Below are positions 9,054 through 17,496 of a DNA stretch of 37,271 nucleotides, piece after piece. The stretch comes from Candidatus Terrybacteria bacterium RIFCSPHIGHO2_01_FULL_48_17 (lineage in GTDB: Bacteria > Patescibacteriota > Minisyncoccia > Terrybacterales > 2-01-FULL-58-14), in contig MHSS01000001.1 of the NCBI GenBank assembly GCA_001822835.1, forward strand, positions 1 to 37,271, in the 5' to 3' direction. Made by a program: the position numbers and the translations under genes. The first letter of the stretch is position 1. Each line of letters starts with the position of its first letter. The notes under the pieces are model-generated. The model saw only the letters and a list, made by a program, of their open reading frames with translations. It searched no databases and was not told where the DNA came from.

Positions 9054-9081
9054 GCCGCCGCAGGCGGCTTCCTTTTTTTCC
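9054..9081 (+). terminator. Terminator GCCGCC-GCA-GGCGGC + TTCCTTTTTTTCC
   Basis: Direct inverted repeat with a T-tract. Confidence 0.7.
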
Positions 9082-9319
9082 TCTCACTCTCTCTCAGCAA
9101 AAACCTGGATATAAACCACAAAAAAGAGGGGGGTGCGCTGCGAAAAGCAACATAGCACGAGGAATGTGTTGAGAAAAGCTTCGCGGAGGCGTTGCGGGCA
9201 TGGTCCCCGTTTCAATAAATAAATGGCTGAATCGTATACGGGGGAGCAACGCCGAGCGAGAGTGCGCACGCCTCGCTGGGGCGTGCGACACGTCTTTTCG
9301 AAACGCATCCCGAGTGCTT

Positions 9320-10561
9320 TTATTTTTTCAATCGTTTTACCAACTCCTCAATCGTCATCAATTCCGCTTTGTCTTCGCTTCTTTTCTTCACTTCAACTTT
9401 CCCCTGCGCCACGGTCTTTGCGCTCACTACCACCCGCCACGGAATCCCCACCAAATCCGCCTCCATAAATTTTTCTCCGGCGGATTTTTCTCGGTCATCG
9501 TACAATACCTCAAGCCCTGCTTCTTGTAAAGCGGCATATATTTTTTGCGCTTCTTTTTTAACAACCTCGCCATCTCCTAATTGCACAATATGCACCAAAA
9601 AAGGCGCAACGGATTCCGGCCACATGATGCCGCGCTCATCATGAAATACTTCTACAATCGTTGCCATAAGCCGGCTTATCCCAATGCCGTACGATGCAAG
9701 GAAAATAGGAAGGTTTTCGCCTTGCGGCCCCATGACGTAACCGTTCATGTCTTTCGCGTACTTGTCGTAGAAACGAAAAATATTACCAACTTCGGAAGAA
9801 ATATGGCGCACGATCGTAGCGCTACATTGCGGACACTTTTTGATGCCTTTTTCTAAAAGTTCAGCATTTTTGGCAAAATCGCAATTCTTACACAATGCAA
9901 TTTCATCTTCCCCACCCTCGGCCACCACTTGAAACTCATGAGAAGGATTTTTTGTAAAAATACCTCCCGGAGCTTCCACGCGCACCGCTTTCAGGCCACA
10001 CCGCTTAAAAATGCGATCGTATGCCTGCGAAACTTCTTCGTAGTATTCCTCCAAATCCTCGCGGGTCGCATGAAAACTATAAAGATCCTTCATGAGAAAC
10101 TCCCGCCCGCGCATAAGACCTGATTTTGGCCGCGGCTCATCCCGGAATTTTGTTTGAAATTGGTATAGCTTGAGCGGAAGATCCCGAAACGACTGGATAT
10201 TTCTGCGCACAATATCAAAAACAACCTCCTCGTGTGTCATCGCAAGACCAATCGGATGGTCAGCTCGGTCTTTGAACTGAAACATCTCGGGGGGAAGGGT
10301 TTTCCATCGGCCGGTCTCTTCCCAAATTTTGGGCTGCTGCAACGATGGCATCGCAAGCTCAACAGCACCGGTTTTCTGCAATTCATCGCGCACAATTCCT
10401 TCGATATTGCGCACAACCCCTAGACCGGCAGGAAAAATAGAAAATACGCCGGCCATGAGCTTATCAGCAAAACCGGCCCTCAATAAAAGCTGTGCATTCG
10501 CAAATGTTTCGTCCTTGGGTGGCTCACGCCTGATAGGAAGAAAAAGGTGGGATTGTCGCAT
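9320..10561 (-). CDS. proS: Proline--tRNA ligase, short form without the INS editing domain
   Basis: AGFADKLMAGVFSIFPAGLGVVRNIEGIVRDE, FRDEPRPKSGLMRGREFLMKDLYSFH, YGIGISRLMATIVEVFHDERGIMWP. Only 413 aa. Confidence 0.95.
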   Translation of the reverse strand: MRQSHLFLPIRREPPKDETFANAQLLLRAGFADKLMAGVFSIFPAGLGVVRNIEGIVRDELQKTGAVELAMPSLQQPKIWEETGRWKTLPPEMFQFKDRADHPIGLAMTHEEVVFDIVRRNIQSFRDLPLKLYQFQTKFRDEPRPKSGLMRGREFLMKDLYSFHATREDLEEYYEEVSQAYDRIFKRCGLKAVRVEAPGGIFTKNPSHEFQVVAEGGEDEIALCKNCDFAKNAELLEKGIKKCPQCSATIVRHISSEVGNIFRFYDKYAKDMNGYVMGPQGENLPIFLASYGIGISRLMATIVEVFHDERGIMWPESVAPFLVHIVQLGDGEVVKKEAQKIYAALQEAGLEVLYDDREKSAGEKFMEADLVGIPWRVVVSAKTVAQGKVEVKKRSEDKAELMTIEELVKRLKK

Positions 10562-10564
10562 ATC

Positions 10565-11683
10565 TTAAAAAAATCGCGGCAGCACAAAATTCTGTACATC
10601 TTGATAAGCAATAAATCCGCCAAGCAAAAGCAAAACCGCAAGCCCCGTGCCATAGACCACCTCTAAAATCCGCTGTGGAATTTTTATACCGCTTGCATGC
10701 TCAAAAATAAGCTGTACTGCCCGACTTCCATCAAGTGCGGGAAATGGAATTGCGTTAATCAGTGCAAGCGATAGAGAAATTAATGCCGTTAATATGAGCA
10801 AGGTTATCGCCCCTGCCTGCACGGCATCAATAGAAAGTACTGCAATGCCTACGGGACCGGCAACATCACGAGGAATATCGCCGGAAATCGCTTCCTGAAA
10901 CGCCTGCACTAACGCTTGTGTGGCAAAAATTGACATGCGTGCCGTAAAAAAGGTTCCGTGCCAAAACGCTTCATACCATGGCACGGTGATATAGCGTTGC
11001 CCCGAAAACACAATCCCCAAAGCGCCTTCGTTCTCCGGCGGCTCGGAACGTGGAGTTGTAATTGCCTCAAAACGCTCACCGGTTTTTGCGCGCATAAGAG
11101 TAATGATAATTTCCTCGTCCAGATGCCCCAGAACAAATTCCTGCACCTGTCCAATATTTTTCGGTACCACAATTTCGTCACCCTGTTGAAGTCGTACAAT
11201 TTCATCCTCTGCTTCAATGCCTGCGGTTTGTGCGGGTGACGAAGGGACAACCTGGGAAATAGTAACATGTCCGAAGTCGCTTCCCACGATATCAAGAAGC
11301 GTCTGTGGCATACCAATAGCAAAAAGAACGCTAAAAATAACTGCCGCCAAGATCCAATTTCCAGAGATTCCCGCAACGACCACGACCAGTTTTTCCATAA
11401 GATCTTTTCCGGCGAAACTGTCGCGATGCTGCGATTCCCCGCCCTCTTCGCCAAATAGCTTCACATATGCCCCAAAAGGAATAAGATTGAATGCCCAGGG
11501 CGTTCCTCGAAAGATGCCCGTTTTTAAGCGCGGCCCAAAGCCAAAACCCACCTCCTCCACTCGTATTCTAAAAAGCCGGGCGGCGATAAAATGCCCGCCC
11601 TCATGAATCACGAGGAGTACAGAAAACATTACAAAAAATGCGAAAAGGCCCAAAAGGACAAACATAGATAGTTGATAAAACAA
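10565..11683 (-). CDS. rseP: Site-2 protease family, RseP-like metalloprotease with one PDZ
   Basis: VIHEGGHFIAARLF (HExxH), PDZ region QVVPSSPAQTAGIEAEDEIVRL, NAIPFPALDGSRAVQLIFE. Confidence 0.93.
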   Translation of the reverse strand: MFYQLSMFVLLGLFAFFVMFSVLLVIHEGGHFIAARLFRIRVEEVGFGFGPRLKTGIFRGTPWAFNLIPFGAYVKLFGEEGGESQHRDSFAGKDLMEKLVVVVAGISGNWILAAVIFSVLFAIGMPQTLLDIVGSDFGHVTISQVVPSSPAQTAGIEAEDEIVRLQQGDEIVVPKNIGQVQEFVLGHLDEEIIITLMRAKTGERFEAITTPRSEPPENEGALGIVFSGQRYITVPWYEAFWHGTFFTARMSIFATQALVQAFQEAISGDIPRDVAGPVGIAVLSIDAVQAGAITLLILTALISLSLALINAIPFPALDGSRAVQLIFEHASGIKIPQRILEVVYGTGLAVLLLLGGFIAYQDVQNFVLPRFF

Positions 11684-11688
11684 TGGGG

Positions 11689-12249
11689 TTACGAGGTGCC
11701 TAAAATTTCCTTTTGTTTCTGCTCGCCGGAAGCATCCATTTCTTTTTGTGCGTTTTGTACAATCCGGTCAAGCTCTTGCTTATGTTTAAAAAATAAATCT
11801 TCGGAAATGGTCTTTTGTTTAAAGGCATCCCGCAAAACGGAAGACGACTCATCGCGCGCGCGCCGCAAGACAATACGCGCCTCTTCAACGCGTTCCCCCA
11901 CTTCCCGTGCCAACAGTTTCCTTCGTTCTTCAGAGAGCGGCGGAAGCGTTATGCGAATATCTGTTCCCGCAACGACGGGCATAACGCCCAAATCCGCACC
12001 CTCAAGCGCTTTTGCGATGGCCTCTATGCTGGAACGATCCCACGGCGTAATAAGAATGTTGCGAGAATCTGGAGTTGCAATAGAAGCAAGTTGTTTTACC
12101 ACAAGCCTACTTCCCCCGTATTCCACAAAAACATTTTCGACTAAAGATGGCGAAGAACGATCTGTTCTGATGAGAGCCAAGCGCTCGCGCAAACGCTCTA
12201 TGGTACGCGAAGCTGCCTCTTTTAATTGAGCTATAAAATCATCTGGCAT
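11689..12249 (-). CDS. frr: Ribosome recycling factor
   Basis: LIRTDRSSPSLVENVFVEYGGSRLVVKQLASIATPDSRNILITPWDRSSIEAIAKAL, plus the C-terminal helix. Confidence 0.95.
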   Translation of the reverse strand: MPDDFIAQLKEAASRTIERLRERLALIRTDRSSPSLVENVFVEYGGSRLVVKQLASIATPDSRNILITPWDRSSIEAIAKALEGADLGVMPVVAGTDIRITLPPLSEERRKLLAREVGERVEEARIVLRRARDESSSVLRDAFKQKTISEDLFFKHKQELDRIVQNAQKEMDASGEQKQKEILGTS

Positions 12250-12258
12250 AGATTCCCC

Positions 12259-13389
12259 CTAAAACAGACGAAACGCGCCGCCGCTCTTTTTGGGTGGCGT
12301 GGCAAGAACCAAAATAAGCACCGAGGGATTGTCGCGGCTTACACGGACAAAACGCAAATCTTTTCCCTCTGCAAGACGTGTTACCTCCCACGTTTCCCCA
12401 AAATCTTTTGTCTTATAAAGTCCGTTGCGCGCGCTCACATAGGCCTCTAATGCATTGAGTGGGTTAAAAGAAACGGAAAGAATGGGTAATGACTTTGGAG
12501 GCACAACCAACGCCTCTACAATATTAAATATCCCCGCATTATCCGATACCAAAAGCCCTGCCTCCGTTGCCAACACCACATTGGCCACCGTGCCGGGCAA
12601 AATAGCAAGATCCAACATTGCCGTTCCGCCACGGAAACGAGAAAGGTTTGTGTCACCCAACTCCCCCCACGTTGTGCCGCCGTCCCCCGAAGAAAGAATC
12701 CCCTTGCCCAAAATCGTCATGAAAACAATATTGGGATCTTGAGGAGAAAAGACGATCCGATCAATTGTTCCTTGAAATGATCCGAGCGTAGTCCAGGTTG
12801 TGCCACGATCGCTGCTTACCACAGAAAAACCGTCGCTCATTCCCGCCAATACACGAGATCGTTGCGCAGGATCCACGCTTAGTGAGGATATCGAAACATC
12901 TGTTTGGGCCGTGCTAAATACTTCAAGGAAGGTTTTACCAAGATCGTCGGAACGAAAAATACGGCCGCGTCCATCAACCACGTTTGCCACATACAGTACG
13001 CTGGAACCTGTTTCGCGCGCAAAGGCCGTTGCACCGCTTACGGCTTCGTTATTTGCGTTGCGTAAAAAATCCCATGTGGCAGCGTTGTCTTCCGAAACAA
13101 AAATTGCAGCATTTGTTACCAACCACCACCGCGCAGCAACATCCGGATCTTCAAAAAGCGAAACCAAAGATGCCGAAGCTAACACCTCTTTGGCTTCAGG
13201 AGAAATAGATGCTGTAGTAAATGTTTTTCCTGAATCTTGAGAAATCTGTATTCGTTCCGATGACGTAGGACCTGCCTGCCCATCCCCAGTTTGGGTTTCT
13301 TTTCCAAAGGAAGATAAAAAGAGCGTCAATAAGCCCACGGCAATGGCGATAAACAACGCGATAAAGATGATGGTAACGGCAAGGCGCAT
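12259..13389 (-). CDS. Membrane-anchored BNR/sortilin-type beta-propeller protein
   Basis: N-terminal TM (MRLAVTIIFIALFIAIAVGLLTLFL) then repeated S/T-x-D-x-G-x-T-W motifs (SEDNAATWDF, RSDDLGKTFLEV, SSDRGTTWTT, SSGDGGTTWGE, KTKDFGETWEV). Confidence 0.82.
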   Translation of the reverse strand: MRLAVTIIFIALFIAIAVGLLTLFLSSFGKETQTGDGQAGPTSSERIQISQDSGKTFTTASISPEAKEVLASASLVSLFEDPDVAARWWLVTNAAIFVSEDNAATWDFLRNANNEAVSGATAFARETGSSVLYVANVVDGRGRIFRSDDLGKTFLEVFSTAQTDVSISSLSVDPAQRSRVLAGMSDGFSVVSSDRGTTWTTLGSFQGTIDRIVFSPQDPNIVFMTILGKGILSSGDGGTTWGELGDTNLSRFRGGTAMLDLAILPGTVANVVLATEAGLLVSDNAGIFNIVEALVVPPKSLPILSVSFNPLNALEAYVSARNGLYKTKDFGETWEVTRLAEGKDLRFVRVSRDNPSVLILVLATPPKKSGGAFRLF

Positions 13390-13407
13390 AATTTTTGTTT
13401 CGCAAAA

Positions 13408-13442
13408 GAAATTCGAAACGCTAAATCCTAAATTCAAAACTC
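13408..13442. repeat. Heptanucleotide-periodic patch (gaaattc gaaacgc taaatcc taaattc aaaactc)
   Basis: Five consecutive related 7-mers between holB and the beta-propeller gene. Confidence 0.75.
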
Positions 13443-13454
13443 CGCCCGCACCCT

Positions 13455-14330
13455 TTAGGAAACCAAAGATAAGATGGGATCGAAAGGTGCATAAGGGTCA
13501 ACGGCAAGCAGACGGGAAATAAGCCCAAATGTATGGGGTGGAAGCTCCGTAATATCGCGATGGGCCTCCTCAAGCCATAGAATGCGCGACTGTGCCAAAA
13601 GCGTCCGGTTTTTTGTAAAAACCGAAAAAGCTTTAAGCTTTTCAAACGAACTTTCTCCAATCACCTCCGTAAATAAACGAAGGATGGCAATGACATCCTT
13701 TCGCGCAACCGGATCCTTTAAAAGTCGTTTTGCGCGACCAGGACGGCCTCCTGAAAGCTTGCTTAACGCTTGCGCCTCGCCAGATGAAATCTTTAAAGAC
13801 GCTAGCCATTTAACCATATCTGTTTCTGGCACCAAAGAAAATCGAACCGTAAGACAACGCGAACGAACCGTTGCAAGCAACATCCATGGCATGGCAGTTA
13901 CCAAAACAATAACCATCCGAGGGCTTGGCTCTTCCAATGTTTTCAAAAAAGCATTTGTTGCCTCGCCCGTTAACCGGTCTGCCTCGTCAATAACCAATAC
14001 TTTACGCTCCCCCGCCTGGGGACTTAATTGAAGAAAATGCCGCGCAGCGCGCACCTGTTCAACACCAATGTTGCGCCGAAGCCCCTCGCCTTCAGGTACG
14101 ATAAATAGAAAATCGGGATGCACTCCCCTCCATTGAACACACGAAGAACATAAGCCGCATGCGTTTGACGTTTCACACAAAATCCGTTGTGCAAAAGCGT
14201 GGGCTATGGTTTTTTTTCCAATTTCTTCAGGACCCGAAAAAAGATATGCGTGTGCAAGACGATTCCCTTCTACCGTATACCATAAACGCTCCTGCACGTC
14301 TTTATTTCCTACAATTTCGCTCATGCTCAC
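13455..14330 (-). CDS. holB: DNA polymerase III delta' subunit (clamp-loader AAA+ ATPase)
   Basis: IVGNKDVQERLWYTVEGNRLAHAYLFSGPEEIGKKTIAHAFAQ, zinc module CGLCSSCVQWRGVHPD, VLVIDEADRLTGEATNAFLKTLEEPSP. Confidence 0.9.
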   Translation of the reverse strand: MSMSEIVGNKDVQERLWYTVEGNRLAHAYLFSGPEEIGKKTIAHAFAQRILCETSNACGLCSSCVQWRGVHPDFLFIVPEGEGLRRNIGVEQVRAARHFLQLSPQAGERKVLVIDEADRLTGEATNAFLKTLEEPSPRMVIVLVTAMPWMLLATVRSRCLTVRFSLVPETDMVKWLASLKISSGEAQALSKLSGGRPGRAKRLLKDPVARKDVIAILRLFTEVIGESSFEKLKAFSVFTKNRTLLAQSRILWLEEAHRDITELPPHTFGLISRLLAVDPYAPFDPILSLVS

Positions 14331-14476
14331 ATAGTACAGAACAATACGAACAATGACAATAACGGTATCTCACTGGAATGAAAGGGGCAGGTAAAGAAAA
14401 TACCGTCCCAAAGGGACGGAAGTATAGAGCATTATCTTTTCCTTGATCTTATAAGCCGGAAGGGCCCGGTCTGAGA

Positions 14477-14773
14477 TTAATCCTCTAAGAAATCCCAGAG
14501 CTTTTTATGTTCTGGCATAATCCATCGCATCATCGCGCGAAGATCCATGTTTGCAAATAGTTTCTTCCATTCTTCCGCGGCTTCATCAAGCGTATCACAT
14601 TCGACTTCAATAAAGTCGCCGTTTTGCACCATGCCCACAACGTTGAATTTACCATTGCCAAAATAGATTGCTGCATGAGCAAAGTTATATTTTTCTCTAC
14701 CGGCAAAATAGGCAAAACCGTCTCGAGGAGTAATATCGGCTAAGACCCTCTCTTGTTCTTTGGTAAGCGCCAC
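14477..14773 (-). CDS. Hypothetical protein (98 aa)
   Basis: Intact ORF of plausible composition; no convincing SD. Confidence 0.5.
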   Translation of the reverse strand: MALTKEQERVLADITPRDGFAYFAGREKYNFAHAAIYFGNGKFNVVGMVQNGDFIEVECDTLDEAAEEWKKLFANMDLRAMMRWIMPEHKKLWDFLED

Positions 14774-14851
14774 GGTTTTTTCGCCTCACTCTTTTAAGTT
14801 ACCTCTTTTAATAAAGCATCCTCTCTATCAAAAAACAAGCCGACAAAAACA

Positions 14852-14880
14852 TTGACAGTATTTAATTAAAAAGTTATAAT
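14852..14880 (+). promoter_or_regulatory. Perfect sigma70-type promoter TTGACA-N17-TATAAT
   Basis: TTGACA 14852-14857, TATAAT 14875-14880, 17-nt spacer; 44 nt upstream of the ORF at 14925. Confidence 0.88.
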
Positions 14881-14924
14881 ATAAATCGTAGTTCCTTGCC
14901 TTACTCACAAGAAAGGAGGAAGCG

Positions 14925-15452
14925 ATGGCAAAGATGCTGCGCAGGGATAGGGCGCGGCAATACTTTGCCGACGCCTTTCTCACAAACAAGATCCACCACT
15001 CAGGCTGGAGCCACAAAGCCAAGCGACCCGATCACCTGAACGCCTACTGGAAGCTGATACGGACGGCGACGGATTTTGGTATGCGGATTTTTCTGGCGCC
15101 AAACTTGGGCGAGACCACGGATGCCTTCGACAGACCCTTTACCATTGGCGGGCAATTCTGTCGGGATAATAAGATCAAACTTGTGTCGCGTAGCTTTTCC
15201 ACTCTTGCGCACGAGCTTGCTCACGCCGTAGACCATATCCTTGGCGGCACGAAAACTCGGGCGGAATGCGAACTGGTGGCCGCTGCCGCCGGCTACTTTC
15301 TCACATGCGAGGTGTTTGGCGTTATATCGCCAAGCTTCGACGTCCGCTACGCAAAGCGTCAGGGCGCCACCCCCCAGGATTGGCAGCGCATGGAGGAATA
15401 CGCGTGGTATGTCTTTGAGGAGATGCTCATACCGTTTGGTGGATCAAAATAG
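14925..15452 (+). CDS. Small putative zincin / ArdC C-terminal-like metallopeptidase domain protein
   Basis: LAHELAHAVDH (HExxHxxxH) followed by RAECELVAAAAGYFLTCEVFGV, resembling the ArdC-type AxEELVAELGAAFL motif; SD AAAGGAGGAAGCG ATG. Confidence 0.65.
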   Translation: MAKMLRRDRARQYFADAFLTNKIHHSGWSHKAKRPDHLNAYWKLIRTATDFGMRIFLAPNLGETTDAFDRPFTIGGQFCRDNKIKLVSRSFSTLAHELAHAVDHILGGTKTRAECELVAAAAGYFLTCEVFGVISPSFDVRYAKRQGATPQDWQRMEEYAWYVFEEMLIPFGGSK

Positions 15453-15484
15453 AGGCGCGGAGTTTCCGCGCCTCTTGTCTTTCT
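15452..15484 (+). terminator. Terminator GAGGCGCGG-AGTTT-CCGCGCCTC + TTGTCTTTCT
   Basis: Perfect 9-bp stem with a T-rich tail. Confidence 0.8.
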
Positions 15485-15579
15485 AAAGCAAAAACGCCCC
15501 GCATTCGCAGGGCAATCATATGGTACACCATATTTTTCTTCAAATTAGGATATAGGTTTCGCGCACTTCCACAAGAAAC

Positions 15580-15607
15580 GCCGCCCGGTGAGGGGCGGCT
15601 TTTTGTC
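15580..15607. terminator. Hairpin GCCGCCC-GGTGAG-GGGCGGC with TTTTTGTCTT (probably bidirectional)
   Basis: Inverted repeat between the ArdC-like gene and the frameshifted small ORF. Confidence 0.65.
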
Positions 15608-15779
15608 TTATTCGGGAACCTTCTCTATGCTTACGAGTTTAGCGTGTCCCCATACCACCTCAGCGTCTGCCTCCGCTTTCTTTCGGGCCTCATGCGGTAG
15701 CTTCAATGATAGTCACCCGTGGCCTTGGCGGAGTTCTTGAAACTGTAGTGGATTCATAGACAGCCTCAAACTTCGGCAT
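15608..15779 (-). pseudogene. Small ORF of about 56 aa split by one frameshift: MPKFEAVYESTTVSRTPPRPRVTI / SLKLPHEARKKAEADAEVVWGHAKLVSIEKVPE
   Basis: SD GGGAGGAAAG-ATG; frame 0 stops at TGA 15690-15692; the +1 frame reads ...EARKKAEADAEVVWGHAKLVSIEKVPE to TAA at 15608. Total span 172 nt = 3n+1. Confidence 0.6.
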
Positions 15780-15862
15780 CTTTCCTCCCTTTTCTTTTTC
15801 AATTCTTTCTATGGGCATCCTATCACCCCGCCCGCAAAAAAGCAATGCCTCCCGCTAAACAA

Positions 15863-15883
15863 AAACTCCGCCCTGCGGAGTTT
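15863..15883 (-). terminator. Terminator AAACTCCGC-AGG-GCGGAGTTT with TTTTTG tail on minus strand (downstream of recA)
   Basis: Perfect inverted repeat; minus strand reads ...GCGGAGTTTTTGTTT. Confidence 0.75.
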
Positions 15884-16003
15884 CCTTGCTTTTCCTCTCT
15901 CTTTTTTTCTTTGCTGCGGAGAAACTGTGGCCTAATAAAAAGCGCGCGGCAAAGCTGTGAACGGGTTACGAGGCCAGAGCGGCCATGGTCCGAATCTCTT
16001 CCT

Positions 16004-16102
16004 GCGAGCGAATCTCCGGAAAAATTCTCTCGGGCTGGCAGTGGGATCAATAATGTACCGCAGTCAATAGAGGCGGAGAATTTTTCCGGACGGTTCGCGA
16101 GC
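16004..16102 (-). repeat. 99-bp palindromic dispersed element, copy 2 (starts 3 nt after the recA stop)
   Basis: Ungapped match to 4112-4210; arms TCCGGAAAAATTCTC / GAGAATTTTTCCGGA (15 bp perfect). Confidence 0.88.
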
Positions 16103-16105
16103 AGA

Positions 16106-17128
16106 TTATCCCGTCGCTGCTTTTTTCACCGCCGCCTCAATCTCTTTTGCTACCTTGGGATTTTCCTCTAAAAACTTTCTGGCATTATCTATTCCCTGGC
16201 CAAGCCGCAGCTCTCCAAAAGAATAGGATGCTCCCGACCTTTGCACGGCCCCATACTTTACTCCGGCATTCAAGAGGTCCCCAAGCCAAGAGATTCCTTC
16301 ATTATACATAATGTCAAATTCGGCAATTTTGAAAGGAGCTGCCACTTTATTTTTCACCACCTTTGCCCGAACCCTATTTCCCACAATCTCTTCTCCTTTT
16401 TTAATTTGTGCGGTCCTGCGTACTTCAATGCGCACTGACGAATAAAATTTTAGCGCTTTCCCTCCGGGTGTGGTTTCAGGATTCCCGTACATTACCCCAA
16501 TTTGCATGCGTATCTGGTTAATAAAAATAACAATGCACTTTGAGCGGGCAATCGCCGCGGATAATTTCCGCAATGCCTGCGACATTAATCGCGCCTGAAG
16601 CCCTATATGCGAATCCCCCATTTCTCCTTCAATTTCCGCCCGCGGGGTCAGCGCCGCAACCGAATCCACGACTATCACATCCACGGCTTCGGAACGCACC
16701 AAGGACTCCACAATTTCAAGCGCTTGCTCTCCGGTATCGGGCTGCGAGATCAAAAGTTCTTTTGTGTTTACCCCTATGCGTTTTGCGTATTCGGGATCAA
16801 GTGCGTGTTCAGCATCCACAAAAGCCGCAAGCCCCTTTTTCCTTTGTGCCTGCGAAATCACATGAAGCGCCAAAGTTGTTTTGCCTGACGATTCCGGACC
16901 AAATACTTCAACGACCCTCCCGCGCGGAAGACCGCCCACACCCAATGCCAAATCCAACGACAAAGAGCCGGTGGGAATAACATCCACATCAACCTTACGT
17001 ACCTCACCAAGGGTCATCAGCGCTCCCTCGCCAAACCGTTCTTTGATCTCTTCTACGGTTTCGGCAAGTGCTGCCTTTTTAGAATCCGCCTCGCCGGTTT
17101 TTTCTTCCTGCTCCTTTGGCTTTGCCAT
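16106..17128 (-). CDS. recA: Recombinase RecA
   Basis: [26 protein letters not shown] (Walker A), [48 protein letters not shown]. Start set at [10 protein letters not shown]. Confidence 0.97.
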   Translation of the reverse strand: MAKPKEQEEKTGEADSKKAALAETVEEIKERFGEGALMTLGEVRKVDVDVIPTGSLSLDLALGVGGLPRGRVVEVFGPESSGKTTLALHVISQAQRKKGLAAFVDAEHALDPEYAKRIGVNTKELLISQPDTGEQALEIVESLVRSEAVDVIVVDSVAALTPRAEIEGEMGDSHIGLQARLMSQALRKLSAAIARSKCIVIFINQIRMQIGVMYGNPETTPGGKALKFYSSVRIEVRRTAQIKKGEEIVGNRVRAKVVKNKVAAPFKIAEFDIMYNEGISWLGDLLNAGVKYGAVQRSGASYSFGELRLGQGIDNARKFLEENPKVAKEIEAAVKKAATG

Positions 17129-17192
17129 CTTTACTTCTCTAGCATACGGCTGGCGCAAGGTCAAACAAAAAACCCGTGGTTTTCCACGGGAC

Positions 17193-17342
17193 CTAAAACA
17201 ACTTCCGGTTTTGAATATCCCAAAAGACGATACCCAACGCAATCAATGAAAAACCAGCGGCACCGATAAACCCTAGCACCGTTCCGGTGGCCGCAAGCAA
17301 TGCCGCAGCGGCTACTGCTACGCAAAACAACAGCAATATCAC
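17193..17342 (-). CDS. Small two-TM membrane protein (GTG start)
   Basis: [65 protein letters not shown]. Confidence 0.5.
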   Translation of the reverse strand: MILLLFCVAVAAAALLAATGTVLGFIGAAGFSLIALGIVFWDIQNRKLF

Positions 17343-17496
17343 CTCATATCTCCTTTCTCGCACACCCCCAAGGGCGCAATAAAACATTTTCATACTTTAT
17401 AAACAACCCAGGGACATGAATGTCGCTCATCCCTACAAACATCTCTTTCGTTTTCAAGATGCGCAAGCTCCAACCTAACACAAAGATAACACAAAC

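Noticed and set aside
9084-9529. Several short ORFs on both strands downstream of proS
   Set aside because: Mutually overlapping, driven by inverted repeats or antisense to proS; no SD.
11672-12229. 185-aa plus-strand ORF
   Set aside because: Antisense to frr, which has clear family motifs.
15608-15779. prfB-type programmed frameshift
   Set aside because: No internal SD plus CUU-UGA slip site was found at the frame junction, so a programmed shift remains only one of several options.
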